DNA from: Paraburkholderia bryophila
GTDB taxonomy: Bacteria; Pseudomonadota; Gammaproteobacteria; Burkholderiales; Burkholderiaceae
Length of the DNA stretch: 64,000 nt
Assembly: GCF_013409255.1 (NCBI RefSeq)
Contig: NZ_JACCAS010000002.1
Location: forward strand, 930,001-994,000
Direction: 5' to 3'
The position numbers were made by a program, and so were the translations under genes. The notes beneath the pieces are model-generated. The model did not search any database. It worked only from the letters and a program-made list of their open reading frames with translations, and was not told the DNA's origin. Of this stretch, positions 8,794 through 17,327 are shown piece by piece (positions within the stretch are counted from its first letter, which is position 1; the number at the start of each line of letters is the position of its first letter).

Positions 8794-10173
8794 TTACTCC
8801 CTGGATGGGGCGCGCTGTGCGCGCGTGGTGTGAAGTGCCAGCACGGCGTCCACATAAGCGTGGGCCTGGCCGACGTAGTGTGCGGGATCGAGCAACTGCT
8901 TCAGCCGCTCGATCGGCAGATGTTCGGTAACAGCCGGATCGGCGGCGAGCACGTCGAACAGCGTTTGCCCGTCGCGAATCGCGGCCTTCGATGCGCGCTC
9001 AACCAGATGGTGCGCGTCGAGCCGGCCGATGCTGTCGCCGAGCGCGAGCATCACCGCTTCGCCGAGAATCAGACCACGCGTGACACCGAGATTCGCGGCG
9101 AGGCGCGGCACGTTCACGTTCAGTCCGGCGGCGATCTGTTCGATGTTAGCGAGCGCGCCTCCCGCAAGGCGCGCGAGGTCCGGCAGCGCGTCCCACTCCG
9201 CTTGCCAGCCGCCGAGCGCGCGCTCGTGTTCCTGGACCATGCCGGCGAACACGGTGGCGACCAGCCCCGGCGCGCGCGTCGCGGCCGTCAGCACGGCGGC
9301 GCAGCCCACCGGGTTGCGCTTGTGCGGCATGGTCGACGAACCGCCCTTGCCCGCGGCGGCCGGCTCGGCCAGTTCATCGATTTCGGTTTGCATTTGCAGC
9401 GAAACGTCGCGCGCGATCTTGCCGAGCGTGCCGATCAACATGCCGAAGAACGCCGCCGTTTCGGCGATGCGGTCGCGCTGCGTATGCCACGGCAAGGTGG
9501 GCGCGGCGAGGCCGAGTTCTTGCGCGAGCGATTGGGTGACGCGCGGCGCGGCGTCGCGCAAACTCGCCAACGTGCCGGCCGCGCCGCCGAATTGCAGCAC
9601 GAGCACGCGAGCACGCAAGGCATCGAGCCGTTCGCGATGCCGCAGCAACGCGTCGAGCCATTGCGCGAATTTCAGGCCGAGCGTGATGGGCAGCGCCTGC
9701 TGCAACCAGGTGCGGCCGATCATCGGTGTTGCGCGATGCGTGGCCGCGAGTGTCGCCACGGCGTCGCACGTGGCCTGCAAACCCTGGTCGAGCAAAGCGA
9801 AGGTGTCGCGCAATTGCAGCACCGTCGCCGTGTCGATAATGTCCTGGCTCGTTGCGCCCCAATGCACGTATTTCGACGCTTCGGCGTCGGCGGCTTTGAC
9901 GCGCGCGGTGAGTTGCTTGACGAGCGGAATCGCGAGGTTGCCGCCGAGCGCGGCGTCGCGCGCGAGGGCCTCGGCGTCGAGTTGATCGGCCTGGCAGGCG
10001 GCTTCGATCGCGGGGACCGCCGTAGCGGGAATCACCTGATGCGCGGCCGACGCACGCGCCAGCGCCGCTTCGACGTCGAGCATGCGTTGCAGCGTGGCGC
10101 GCGGCGCCCAGAGGTCGTTCATCGGCTGGGTGCCGCAGAGAAGGCCGGTCAGACGGGCGCTGGAGTCGAGCAT
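8794..10173 (-). CDS. pcaB: 3-carboxy-cis,cis-muconate cycloisomerase
   Basis: A 459-residue member of the fumarase/aspartase superfamily that lactonises 3-carboxymuconate. The superfamily signature GSSTMPHKRNP is present (GKGGSSTMPHKRNPVGCAAV, near residue 280), together with the conserved YVHWGATSQDIIDTA near residue 100 and TWLQQALPITLG near residue 155. The length agrees with bacterial PcaB (about 450). It is the third gene of the pca operon, after pcaJ by a 37-base gap. The protocatechuate dioxygenase genes (pcaHG) that supply its substrate are not in this window. Confidence 0.96.
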   Translation of the reverse strand: MLDSSARLTGLLCGTQPMNDLWAPRATLQRMLDVEAALARASAAHQVIPATAVPAIEAACQADQLDAEALARDAALGGNLAIPLVKQLTARVKAADAEASKYVHWGATSQDIIDTATVLQLRDTFALLDQGLQATCDAVATLAATHRATPMIGRTWLQQALPITLGLKFAQWLDALLRHRERLDALRARVLVLQFGGAAGTLASLRDAAPRVTQSLAQELGLAAPTLPWHTQRDRIAETAAFFGMLIGTLGKIARDVSLQMQTEIDELAEPAAAGKGGSSTMPHKRNPVGCAAVLTAATRAPGLVATVFAGMVQEHERALGGWQAEWDALPDLARLAGGALANIEQIAAGLNVNVPRLAANLGVTRGLILGEAVMLALGDSIGRLDAHHLVERASKAAIRDGQTLFDVLAADPAVTEHLPIERLKQLLDPAHYVGQAHAYVDAVLALHTTRAQRAPSRE

Positions 10174-10210
10174 GATGGCGTCGAGGTTCGGAGGGAGATC
10201 GGAGTGAAGC

Positions 10211-10870
10211 TTAACCCGCCTGCGCCGCTTGCGTCCCGTCGATCAGTGGCACGCCGGTCAGCTTGTGCAGCGCGTCGAAATCGATGTCGGAGAAAATCTC
10301 GCGCACCACGAGGCCTTGATCCGTCACGTCGATCATTGCGAGGTCCGTATAGATACGGTCCACACACGCAATGCCCGTAACCGGGTACGTGCATTCGGCG
10401 GCGATCTTGCTCTCGCCCTGCTTGGTCAGGTGCTCCATCATCACGTACACCTGCTTTGCGCCGATCGCCAGATCCATCGCGCCGCCCACGGCCGGAATCG
10501 CGTCCGGCGCGCCGGTGTGCCAGTTCGCCAGATCGCCCTTGGCCGACACCTGGAACGCGCCGAGCACGCAGAAGTCGAGGTGGCCGCCGCGCATCATCGC
10601 GAACGAATCGGCGTGGTGAAAGTACGCGCCGCCCGTAAGCAGCGTGACGTGCTGCTTGCCGGCGTTGATCAGTTCGTCGTCTTCGTCGCCCTTGGCGGGC
10701 GCCGGGCCCATGCCGAGCAGGCCGTTTTCGCTATGCAGGAAAATTTCCTTGTCGGCGGCGAGGTGGTTGGCCACCAGCGTGGGCACGCCGATACCGAGAT
10801 TCACATAGGCGCCTTCGGGGATATCCAGCGCAACGCGCTTGGCCATTTCATCGCGAGTCAGTTTTTTCAT
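10211..10870 (-). CDS. pcaJ: 3-oxoadipate CoA-transferase, beta subunit
   Basis: A 219-residue subunit of succinyl-CoA:3-oxoadipate CoA-transferase. The glutamate that forms the thioester lies in the conserved SENGLLGMG near residue 50, preceded by NLGIGVPTLVANHL. The start at 10870 gives MKKLTRDEMAKRVALDIPEG, the standard PcaJ beginning; a longer open frame to 10933 adds only Arg/Pro-rich residues. It follows pcaI by 13 bases. Together the pair transfers CoA to 3-oxoadipate before thiolysis; the thiolase gene (pcaF) is not here. Confidence 0.96.
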   Translation of the reverse strand: MKKLTRDEMAKRVALDIPEGAYVNLGIGVPTLVANHLAADKEIFLHSENGLLGMGPAPAKGDEDDELINAGKQHVTLLTGGAYFHHADSFAMMRGGHLDFCVLGAFQVSAKGDLANWHTGAPDAIPAVGGAMDLAIGAKQVYVMMEHLTKQGESKIAAECTYPVTGIACVDRIYTDLAMIDVTDQGLVVREIFSDIDFDALHKLTGVPLIDGTQAAQAG

Positions 10871-10883
10871 GTCGGTCTCCGGG

Positions 10884-11582
10884 TCAGGCGGCGGTGGCGG
10901 CAGCGGTTTGATGCGCCGCCTGCGGCACTTCAATGACGCGTTGCACGAAGATGCCGGGCGTGACGATCACTTCCGGATCGAGTGCGCCGAGCGGCACCAC
11001 TTGCGACACCTGCACGATCGCGGTTTTCGCCGCGCTGGCCATGATCGGGCCGAAATTGCGCGCCGTCTTGCGATAGGTGAGGTTGCCCCAGCGGTCGCCC
11101 TTGTGCGCCTTGATGAGCGCGAAGTCCGCATGCAGCGGCGACTCCAGCACGTAATGCTTGCCGTCGATCAGACGGGTTTCCTTGCCTTCGGCAAGCCGGG
11201 TGCCGTAAGCGGTCGGCGTGAAAAAGCCGCCAATACCCGCACCGGCCGCGCGAATCCGTTCCGCGAGATTGCCTTGCGGCACCAGTTCGAGTTCGATTTC
11301 ACCGGCGCGATACAGCGCGTCGAACACATACGAATCGGTCTGACGCGGAAACGAACAGATGATCTTGCGTACGCGTTTGGCTTTGAGCAACGCGGCGAGG
11401 CCGATGTCGCCATTGCCCGCGTTGTTGTTGACAATGGTCAGCTCGCGCGCGCCCTGTTCGATCAGCGCGTCGATCAGCTCCGACGGCATGCCGGCCGTGC
11501 CGAAGCCGCCGATCATGACGGTCGCGCCGTCGTGGACATCGGCGACGGCCGATTCAAGTGACTCGAAAATCTTGTTGATCAT
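10884..11582 (-). CDS. pcaI: 3-oxoadipate CoA-transferase, alpha subunit
   Basis: A 232-residue alpha subunit. It starts MINKIFESLESAVADVHDGA and has the CoA-transferase family I signature region VMIGGFGTAGMPSELIDAL, then TIVNNNAGNGDIGLAALL. The ATG at 11582 is chosen over the longer frame to 11642 because homologues begin with this motif and an AGGAAA-type ribosome-binding site lies just upstream. It is the first gene of the minus-strand pca operon; its control region, shared with the divergent LysR gene, holds three palindromes. Confidence 0.96.
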   Translation of the reverse strand: MINKIFESLESAVADVHDGATVMIGGFGTAGMPSELIDALIEQGARELTIVNNNAGNGDIGLAALLKAKRVRKIICSFPRQTDSYVFDALYRAGEIELELVPQGNLAERIRAAGAGIGGFFTPTAYGTRLAEGKETRLIDGKHYVLESPLHADFALIKAHKGDRWGNLTYRKTARNFGPIMASAAKTAIVQVSQVVPLGALDPEVIVTPGIFVQRVIEVPQAAHQTAAATAA

Positions 11583-11651
11583 GTCGAATTTCCTTTGGGA
11601 GCGCTGCGTGCCGCTGGGCTGCCGCCTTGCCGGTGTATTCACCGCCGATTT

Positions 11652-11770
11652 GTTCGTTATATGAACATGGATTCGTTTAGCGAACGTTATGGCAATTATG
11701 GTTGCGCTTCGGCCGCATTGTCAAGGCAGGGGATTCCCCCTGACCCACGGTTCGTGGTCTTCAACGAACC
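11652..11770. promoter_or_regulatory. Three TTCG/CGAA palindromes in the pca control region
   Basis: Between pcaI (start 11582) and the LysR gene (start 11864) lie GTTCGTTATATGAAC (11652-11666), ATTCGTTTAGCGAAC (11671-11685) and GGTTCGT-8-ACGAACC (11749-11770). The first two share the frame of a 15-mer with arms GTTCG/CGAAC and start 19 bases apart, about two helical turns, on one face of the helix. They resemble operators of IclR-type pca regulators more than the T-N11-A site of LysR proteins. Which protein binds is unknown. Confidence 0.5.
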
Positions 11771-11863
11771 CAACCGCACTATCCGCAGACGAGATTTTTA
11801 GACTACCCTCTATGCCGATAAGCCAATAATCCAACACACGCACCTCTGCAGGCCCAATCGAGC

Positions 11864-12793
11864 ATGTCCGAGACAAACCTGGATCTGAACCTGATCCCCT
11901 TTCTAGTCGCAATGGAAGACACGCGCAACGTCAGCCGCGCGGCCGAGCAGCTCGGCGTGAGCCAGCCGCGCGTGAGCACCGCGCTGGGACGGCTGCGCGA
12001 ATACTTCGACGATCCGCTGTTCGTGCGCACCTCCAAAGGCATGGAGCCGACGCCGCGCGCGCTCGCCATCCTGCCGGCCGCGCGCGACGCGTTGCTGCGA
12101 ATCGAGAAAGGCATGCTCGACGTCCAGGATTTCGATCCCGACACCAGCACGCACACCTTTTCGATCGCGCTTTCCGATGTCGGCGAGATCGTCTTCCTGC
12201 CGCGCCTGCTGCAACTCTTCGCCGAGCGCGCGCCGTTCGCGAATCTGCGCTCGGTAACGCTGTCGCCGTCGAATGTGGAACGCGGCCTCGAATCGGGCGA
12301 TGTCGACCTGGCGGTCGGCTATTTCCCGGACCTGGCAGGCAACAACTTCTTCCAGCAACGGCTCTTCACCCACCGCTTCATCTGCCTGATGCGCGCCGGC
12401 CATCCGCTCACGAAGGCGCCGCTCACGCTCGCGCAGTTCGTGGCGGCGGGCCACGCCGTGGTACGTGCCGAAGGACGCAGCCAGGAAGTGCTGGAGCAAT
12501 TCCTGGAGAAGAAGCGCATCAAGCGGCGCGCCGTGCTCGAAACGCCGCATTTCATGAGCCTGCCGTTCATCCTCGCGCGTACCGATCTGCTGGCGACCGT
12601 GCCGCACGCGATCGGTTTCGCGTACGTGTCGGAGCATGCGTCGATCACGCTGGTCGAACCGCCGCTGCCGTTGCCGCGTTTCGATCTGCGGCAGCACTGG
12701 CATCGCAAGTTTCATAACGATCCGCGCTTGACCTGGCTGCGCGGCGTGGTCGCCGAACTCTTCAATGACGCCATGGACGAGTGGCCGAAGTAA
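11864..12793 (+). CDS. LysR-family regulator, probably controlling pcaIJBDC
   Basis: A 309-residue LysR-type regulator. The N-terminal winged helix reads LDLNLIPFLVAMEDTRNVSRA with AEQLGVSQPRVSTALGRLRE as the recognition helix (residues about 25-45), and a NodD/NahR-like effector domain follows from residue about 95 (FSIALSDVGEIVFLPRLL). The opening DLNLIPFLVAMED is the style of the NahR/NodD/LinR subgroup, not of classical PcaQ. The gene diverges from pcaI, so it probably activates that operon in response to an aromatic acid or 3-oxoadipate. I leave out a symbol because PcaQ identity is not clear from the sequence. Confidence 0.9.
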   Translation: MSETNLDLNLIPFLVAMEDTRNVSRAAEQLGVSQPRVSTALGRLREYFDDPLFVRTSKGMEPTPRALAILPAARDALLRIEKGMLDVQDFDPDTSTHTFSIALSDVGEIVFLPRLLQLFAERAPFANLRSVTLSPSNVERGLESGDVDLAVGYFPDLAGNNFFQQRLFTHRFICLMRAGHPLTKAPLTLAQFVAAGHAVVRAEGRSQEVLEQFLEKKRIKRRAVLETPHFMSLPFILARTDLLATVPHAIGFAYVSEHASITLVEPPLPLPRFDLRQHWHRKFHNDPRLTWLRGVVAELFNDAMDEWPK

Positions 12794-12919
12794 TCGCCTG
12801 CGCCCCGACAGCGATCAGGGTGATCGGCACGAAACGGCATAAAACATGGAACAATGGCCGCACTCATTGACCCCGCGCGCCAGCAGCAGCGGCAACGCGC
12901 GCTCCCGGAGGAACACCGC

Positions 12920-13558
12920 ATGACCAGCAGCAAGGCAGAAAAAACCCAACCCGCGGCGAACGCGGACCGCCCGAGCCGCGAAGAAGCCGAAGCGGCCGTT
13001 CGCGTGCTGCTGCGTTGGGCCGGCGACGATCCGGCGCGTGAAGGCCTGATCGACACGCCGGCGCGCGTGGTGCGCTCCTATGAGGAGTTCTACGCGGGCT
13101 ATCAGGTCGATCCGCGCGAGATCCTCGCCCGCACCTTCTCCGAAGTGGACGGCTACGACGAGATGATCGTGTTGAAAGACATCCGCTTCGAAAGCTATTG
13201 CGAGCATCACATGGTGCCGATCATCGGGCGGGCGCATGTGGCGTATCTGCCCCAGCATCGGGTGGTCGGCATTTCGAAGCTGGCGCGTCTCGTCGATGCG
13301 TTCGCCAAGCGCCTGCAGATTCAGGAAAAGATGACGGTGCAGATCGCCGACACGCTGAACGAAGTGCTGCAACCGGCGGGCGTCGGCGTGATTCTCGAAG
13401 CGGCTCACCAATGCATGTCGACGCGCGGTGTCCACAAGGCCGGCGTGACGATGGTCACGTCGCGCATGCTGGGCACGTTCCGCTCCGATCCGTCGACCCG
13501 TCGCGAGTTTCTGTCGATCGTGGGGAATCCGGGCGTGGTGGCCGTGGCCAATACGTAA
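12920..13558 (+). CDS. folE: GTP cyclohydrolase I (FolE)
   Basis: A 212-residue enzyme that converts GTP to dihydroneopterin triphosphate, the first step of folate synthesis. Zinc ligands are in [12 protein letters not shown] (Cys near residue 94, His near 97) and [11 protein letters not shown] (Cys near 165); [16 protein letters not shown] is the conserved helix before the active site. The ATG at 12920 has a good GGAGGA seven bases upstream; the longer frame from 12854 is rejected. The N-terminal 20 residues are an acidic, disordered-looking tail. It stands alone, downstream of the LysR gene and followed by a tandem repeat. Confidence 0.96.
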   Translation: MTSSKAEKTQPAANADRPSREEAEAAVRVLLRWAGDDPAREGLIDTPARVVRSYEEFYAGYQVDPREILARTFSEVDGYDEMIVLKDIRFESYCEHHMVPIIGRAHVAYLPQHRVVGISKLARLVDAFAKRLQIQEKMTVQIADTLNEVLQPAGVGVILEAAHQCMSTRGVHKAGVTMVTSRMLGTFRSDPSTRREFLSIVGNPGVVAVANT

Positions 13559-13585
13559 TACGTAGCGGGAACGGGCGGCTGCGGT

Positions 13586-13716
13586 CATGCCGTGGTTCGC
13601 GTCGTGCTTCAGGCCGCGGTCATGCCGTGCTCCATGCGGTACGTCATGCGGTGCTTCATGCGGTGCTTCATGCGGTGCTTCATGCGGTGCTTCATGCGGT
13701 ACGTCACACCGTGCTT
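13586..13716. repeat. 12-bp tandem array (CATGCGGTGCTT)
   Basis: From 13621 to 13716 eight units of 12 bases follow one another; the four at 13645-13692 are identical (CATGCGGTGCTT) and the flanking ones carry one to four changes (CATGCGGTACGT, CATGCCGTGCTC, CACACCGTGCTT). Three more degenerate units, one of 11 bases, extend it left to 13586. The array fills the gap between the convergent folE and DMT genes and includes the last few codons and stop of the latter (13704-13706). In the frame after that stop it would read repeated Met-Lys-His-Arg. Confidence 0.85.
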
Positions 13717-14609
13717 CGCGCGGCGCCCATCCGGCCCAGGGTGGCAAGCAACACCGCGCCGAGCACGCACGCAACGCCGGTCAGTTGCGCCGCACTGACC
13801 GGCTCGCGCAACGCGAGCGCCGCCAGGGCCACCGCGCTGACCGGCACCAGCGCGGTCATCAATCCGGCCTCCGCACCGCTGATCCGCGCGGCGCCCGCAT
13901 ACCAGAGCACGAAACCCGCCACCGTCGGCACCAGCGCGTAGTACAGCACGCCAGCCAGCGCGTGCGCGTCGACCGGCAGCATCCACGGTTGCTCGAAGCA
14001 GGCGGGCACGATCGCGACCGCGAAACCGATGCCGCACATCAACGCCGACAGCGGCAGCGGCGCGACCGGCTGGTGCAGCTTGCGGTTGAGCAGAATGAAA
14101 AGCGCCTCGCAGACAATCGCCGCGAACACCAGCGCATTACCCATCAGCGAACTCGCCACATGCGGCGCGGTGAAATCGCCGGGATGGACGGTACACACCA
14201 GCACACCCGCCGTGGCCAGCAGGATCGCGCCGATCAAGGCCGGCGCCGGACGCTCGCCGAGCGCGAGCATCGCCACGGCCGCCGACACCGCGGGCAAGGT
14301 GCCGGCAATCACGCCGGCATCCGCAGCGGACGCGAGTTTCATGCCGCTGATCAGCAGCACGGTATAGCCGACGCTGCCCGCGCCGGCCTGGGCGATCACG
14401 AGCAACGTGTCGTGGCGATCCAGACGCGGCCAGCGTACGCCGCGCCAGCGCATGACCAGCAAGAACAGCGGAAACGCGATCGCGAAGCGCAGCGCGGTCG
14501 CACTGAACGGCGGCAAGCCGGCCGCGATCGATTTGCTGACTACCACCGTGCTGCCGACGCCGAGCATCGCCAGTGCGCAAAACAGGTATCCGAGATGCCG
14601 CGAATTCAT
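13704..14609 (-). CDS. EamA/DMT-family transporter
   Basis: A 301-residue inner-membrane protein with ten predicted helices and two EamA halves (residues about 5-140 and 150-290). The first half starts LGYLFCALAMLGVGSTVVVS and ends GAILLATAGVLVC; the second ends TGVACVLGAVLLATLG. Such proteins usually export metabolites or amino acids, but the substrate cannot be read from the sequence. The gene converges with folE. Its final codons run into the 12-bp tandem array, so the C terminus (…GAARSTV) may vary between strains. Confidence 0.9.
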   Translation of the reverse strand: MNSRHLGYLFCALAMLGVGSTVVVSKSIAAGLPPFSATALRFAIAFPLFLLVMRWRGVRWPRLDRHDTLLVIAQAGAGSVGYTVLLISGMKLASAADAGVIAGTLPAVSAAVAMLALGERPAPALIGAILLATAGVLVCTVHPGDFTAPHVASSLMGNALVFAAIVCEALFILLNRKLHQPVAPLPLSALMCGIGFAVAIVPACFEQPWMLPVDAHALAGVLYYALVPTVAGFVLWYAGAARISGAEAGLMTALVPVSAVALAALALREPVSAAQLTGVACVLGAVLLATLGRMGAARSTV

Positions 14610-14893
14610 GGTGCCGTCCTCTTCGTGGATGCATTGAAACGAGCAGGCAGAATAGGCGCGCGGGCGACGAGCGGTCTTGAACGAAATTGCAGCGGATTGA
14701 TGAGCGTGCTGGCGAGCGGATCGACGCCAACCCCGGCGCGGAACTCATCGAGTATGCTCAGCAAGGTTGGACGCGTTGGCCGCGCGCGCAAAACACGCAT
14801 GTCGGCCATCACACCCGTCGGGAACGCACTTTGCAGGCACACTAACGAAGGCCGCTTCAAGCCGGCCCAAACGCAATAACAGGAGCTGCTCAA

Positions 14894-15994
14894 TTGGTAG
14901 AGTTTCCGTCTTCGGCGGTGGCAACCTGGGGTGGCGCGTTCGTGTTCATCAACGTCCTGTTGACGCGCCTCGGCGTGCCGATTCCCGCAGTGCCCGTGTT
15001 GCTTTTCGCCGGTTCCGCGATCGCCGCCGGCACGCTGTCGTTCTGGCCGATCCTGTGCGCCGCGGTGCTCGGCGCACTGATCGGCGACGCCGCGTGGTTC
15101 ACCGCCGGCCGCCTTTACGGCCGCAAGCTGATGGCCGCGCTCGGCCGACTCTCGCCCGCGATCGATTCCAAGGTCGACAAAGCGCGCTCGCTGTTCGAGC
15201 GCTTCGGCGTGCCGCTCGTGTCGATCTCGAAGTTCGTCCCCGGCCTCGCGCTGATCACCCCGCCGCTAATGGGCACGACAGCCGTCGACACGCGTATTTA
15301 CGCCGTCTGGGATCTGGTGGGCGTGCTCGCGTGGGCCAACTTCTGGCTGCTCGGCGGCGCTGCGGCGGAACGGCAGTTGCACATGCTGCTCGACCTGGTG
15401 AAAGCGCGCGGCGGGACGGTGATCGATATTCTGCTGGGCGCCGCGCTCGTCTACCTGCTCTACCGGATGCAACAGCGGCGGCGGGAACGGCGGCGATTCG
15501 CGCGGGCGGCATCGGCGGAGGCATCGCAAGACGCGCCTCGCGGCTGGCGGCGGATCGTGCCGCCCAAGGTGCTCGACGCGCGTCCGCAAGCCCTCGCGCT
15601 CGACGCGCAGCGCACGATTCCCGGCGCGCTCGCGCTCGATCCGCACTCGACCGAGCAGATCGACGTTGCGCTTCGCGCGTACGACATGGTGATTTACTGC
15701 ATTTGCCCGGATAGCGCGACCGCGGTGGAGATCACGCAGCGCATGCGACTAGGCGGCTATACGCGGATTCGCGCGTTGAGAGGTGGGCTGGACGCATGGC
15801 AACGGCGCGGTTTTCCTGTCGAGCCGCTCGGGCCGCCCGACGAATCGACCAGCGGCAGACGACCGCTGCAGCCGCCCGACGACGAAACCAGCGGCACGCG
15901 CGGCAACTTTCGCGGCATTCAAGACATTCACGACGAAAGCCGCGGCGCGATCACGCTGCGCGGCTTCGCGCCGCGCCGCAGTCAGAGCACGTGA
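14894..15994 (+). CDS. DedA-family membrane protein fused to a rhodanese domain
   Basis: A 366-residue protein. Residues about 10-200 are a DedA/VTT membrane domain with the typical GDAAWFTAGRLYGRK and SKFVPGLALITPPLMG segments; a basic linker (MQQRRRERRRFAR) follows at about 195, then a rhodanese-like domain at about 225-325 with the putative catalytic Cys in IYCICPDSATA and the closing LRGGLDAWQRRGFPVEPL. The start is TTG at 14894, eight bases after AGGAG. DedA proteins flip or carry lipids and maintain proton force; the rhodanese may sense or transfer sulfur. The last 60 residues are low-complexity and polar. This domain pair is known in Burkholderiales. Confidence 0.9.
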   Translation: MVEFPSSAVATWGGAFVFINVLLTRLGVPIPAVPVLLFAGSAIAAGTLSFWPILCAAVLGALIGDAAWFTAGRLYGRKLMAALGRLSPAIDSKVDKARSLFERFGVPLVSISKFVPGLALITPPLMGTTAVDTRIYAVWDLVGVLAWANFWLLGGAAAERQLHMLLDLVKARGGTVIDILLGAALVYLLYRMQQRRRERRRFARAASAEASQDAPRGWRRIVPPKVLDARPQALALDAQRTIPGALALDPHSTEQIDVALRAYDMVIYCICPDSATAVEITQRMRLGGYTRIRALRGGLDAWQRRGFPVEPLGPPDESTSGRRPLQPPDDETSGTRGNFRGIQDIHDESRGAITLRGFAPRRSQST

Positions 15995-16010
15995 TCCGCG
16001 CGGCTTGGCC

Positions 16011-16880
16011 TCAGTGATTGCGCAGCAGACTGGCGGCCGAGCGCATGCGCCGTTTGCGCTCTTTCTTCAGCCAGTGAAGCGCCGCGTCGGTGTCGCCCGT
16101 GTCGGCGAGCAATGCGGCGTTGTCACGCAGCAGCATTTCGCTGGCGACGATATCGTTTAGCGTCCCGAAGCGTTTCTGAATCTGTTTTAAACGCTTGAGC
16201 GTGCGCTTATGGCCGCCGCTCAAGACCGGCGCGAAAAACTCCAGCAAATAGCGCAGTTTCTTGCCTTCCTTTCTGACATCGTGAAAGGCCGTGTAGTTGG
16301 CACGCTTCGCCCGGCGCGCGCGCTTCATGCGCTTTTTCAAGGCGCGCTCCGAAGCCGCCACGCGTTGATTGGCGAACTCTTGCAGCGGCACGCGCTCGGG
16401 CGCGGTATTCAATTCCTTGGCGGCGCTGCTCAGCGCCTCGCGCAGCAAATGCTTGACGTCCGCATTCGACAGCGTTTCCCGGCTAGTGGCCAGGGCGTCG
16501 TCACGTGCTTGCTGAAGCCCGGGCGCGAGGCCGCTCGCGGCGCTTTTCCTGCGGCTCAGTAACTCGCCCAGGATGTCCCAGTCGCGCGTCTTGCCGGCGG
16601 CCGTGGCCAGGTACTTATATAGCGCGCGTTGCCGCGTGTTCTCGGCTTGCTCCAGCAAGGGCTGGAAGGCCCACCAAAGAGAACGCAGACGCCGCAGCGA
16701 CACGCGAAACTTGTGCAGCGCTTCGGGCGAGGCGTCCTCGCGAACCGCTTTGCCCTCTTCGATCGCTTCGTCGACGAGCGGCTCGGCGTAGGCCGTGAAC
16801 GCGGCCTGCGCCGAAGGTTCCGCGCCGCCCGGTTTGCTCTCGGCGACGTGCTTGTCCATTTTCCGGTGCTCGCGGTTCAT
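16011..16880 (-). CDS. CHAD domain protein (polyphosphate-binding)
   Basis: About 290 residues, almost entirely one CHAD domain: an alpha-helical bundle lined with conserved histidines and basic residues that bind polyphosphate. Visible hallmarks are EALHKFRVSLRRLRSLWWAF near residue 45 and FHDVRKEGKKLRYLLEFFAP near residue 200, and the C-terminal KKERKRRMRSAASLLRNH. No CYTH domain precedes it, unlike many CHAD proteins. The ATG at 16880 (MNREHRKMDKHVAESKPG) is preferred; the frame stays open to 17042 without conserved residues. It diverges from the phosphate transporter gene, and the polyphosphate kinase gene lies beyond that, so a role in polyphosphate granules is likely. Confidence 0.88.
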   Translation of the reverse strand: MNREHRKMDKHVAESKPGGAEPSAQAAFTAYAEPLVDEAIEEGKAVREDASPEALHKFRVSLRRLRSLWWAFQPLLEQAENTRQRALYKYLATAAGKTRDWDILGELLSRRKSAASGLAPGLQQARDDALATSRETLSNADVKHLLREALSSAAKELNTAPERVPLQEFANQRVAASERALKKRMKRARRAKRANYTAFHDVRKEGKKLRYLLEFFAPVLSGGHKRTLKRLKQIQKRFGTLNDIVASEMLLRDNAALLADTGDTDAALHWLKKERKRRMRSAASLLRNH

Positions 16881-17097
16881 TGGCGCCCCTTTTTCCCGTT
16901 CCCTTCTGGAGCGTAGCAAAAAAAGCGCCCAGCGGGGCTCGGCGCGCGGCTTCGCCGCAGCACTATTCGGGAGAAAGTGCGCGACCCTGACTCCAGACAG
17001 GAAGATATTTTTACCGGGTTCGATAGCGCGACGCCGTATCACCGACTATCTTCAACATACGAGTCGCCGCTCGCGCGAATGCACAAAATCCGCGCCC

Positions 17098-17137
17098 GTC
17101 ACCCGTGTGACATGCATGCAAACAACATGCAGTTGTT
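17098..17137. promoter_or_regulatory. Two short inverted repeats upstream of pit
   Basis: GTCAC-CCGT-GTGAC (17098-17111) and AACAAC-ATGCA-GTTGTT (17121-17137) lie in the 447-base gap between the divergent CHAD and pit genes, 100 bases before the Pho box. Arms are perfect at 5 and 6 bp. Binding proteins unknown. Confidence 0.3.
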
Positions 17138-17244
17138 TTCGGACATCTGACGATCGATATCCGCCAGCTTTCAGTCAAGCGTTCATTGAAACGGCCCGCA
17201 GCCTTTACCCGCGTGCCTTCCCGCGCGACGCTGGTCCCGCCGGG

Positions 17245-17263
17245 GTGTCATGTCGTTGTCATC
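17245..17263 (+). promoter_or_regulatory. Pho box upstream of pit
   Basis: GTGTCATGTCGTTGTCATC holds two TGTCAT half-sites with an 11-base period, matching the PhoB site (CTGTCAT-N4-CTGTCAT). It lies 65 bases before the pit start, a fitting distance for PhoB activation or for repression. Confidence 0.65.
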
Positions 17264-17327
17264 ATTACGACACACGTGCCCCGCAGGATCGGTAGTTCCG
17301 CGACAAACAATTCTTGGGGCACAAGTC

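Noticed and set aside
13586..13716. CRISPR-like array
   Set aside because: Units of 12 bases follow one another without spacers.
14606..14893. 95-residue minus-strand frame before the DedA gene
   Set aside because: No conserved motif, no ribosome-binding site, and it overlaps the DedA start region.
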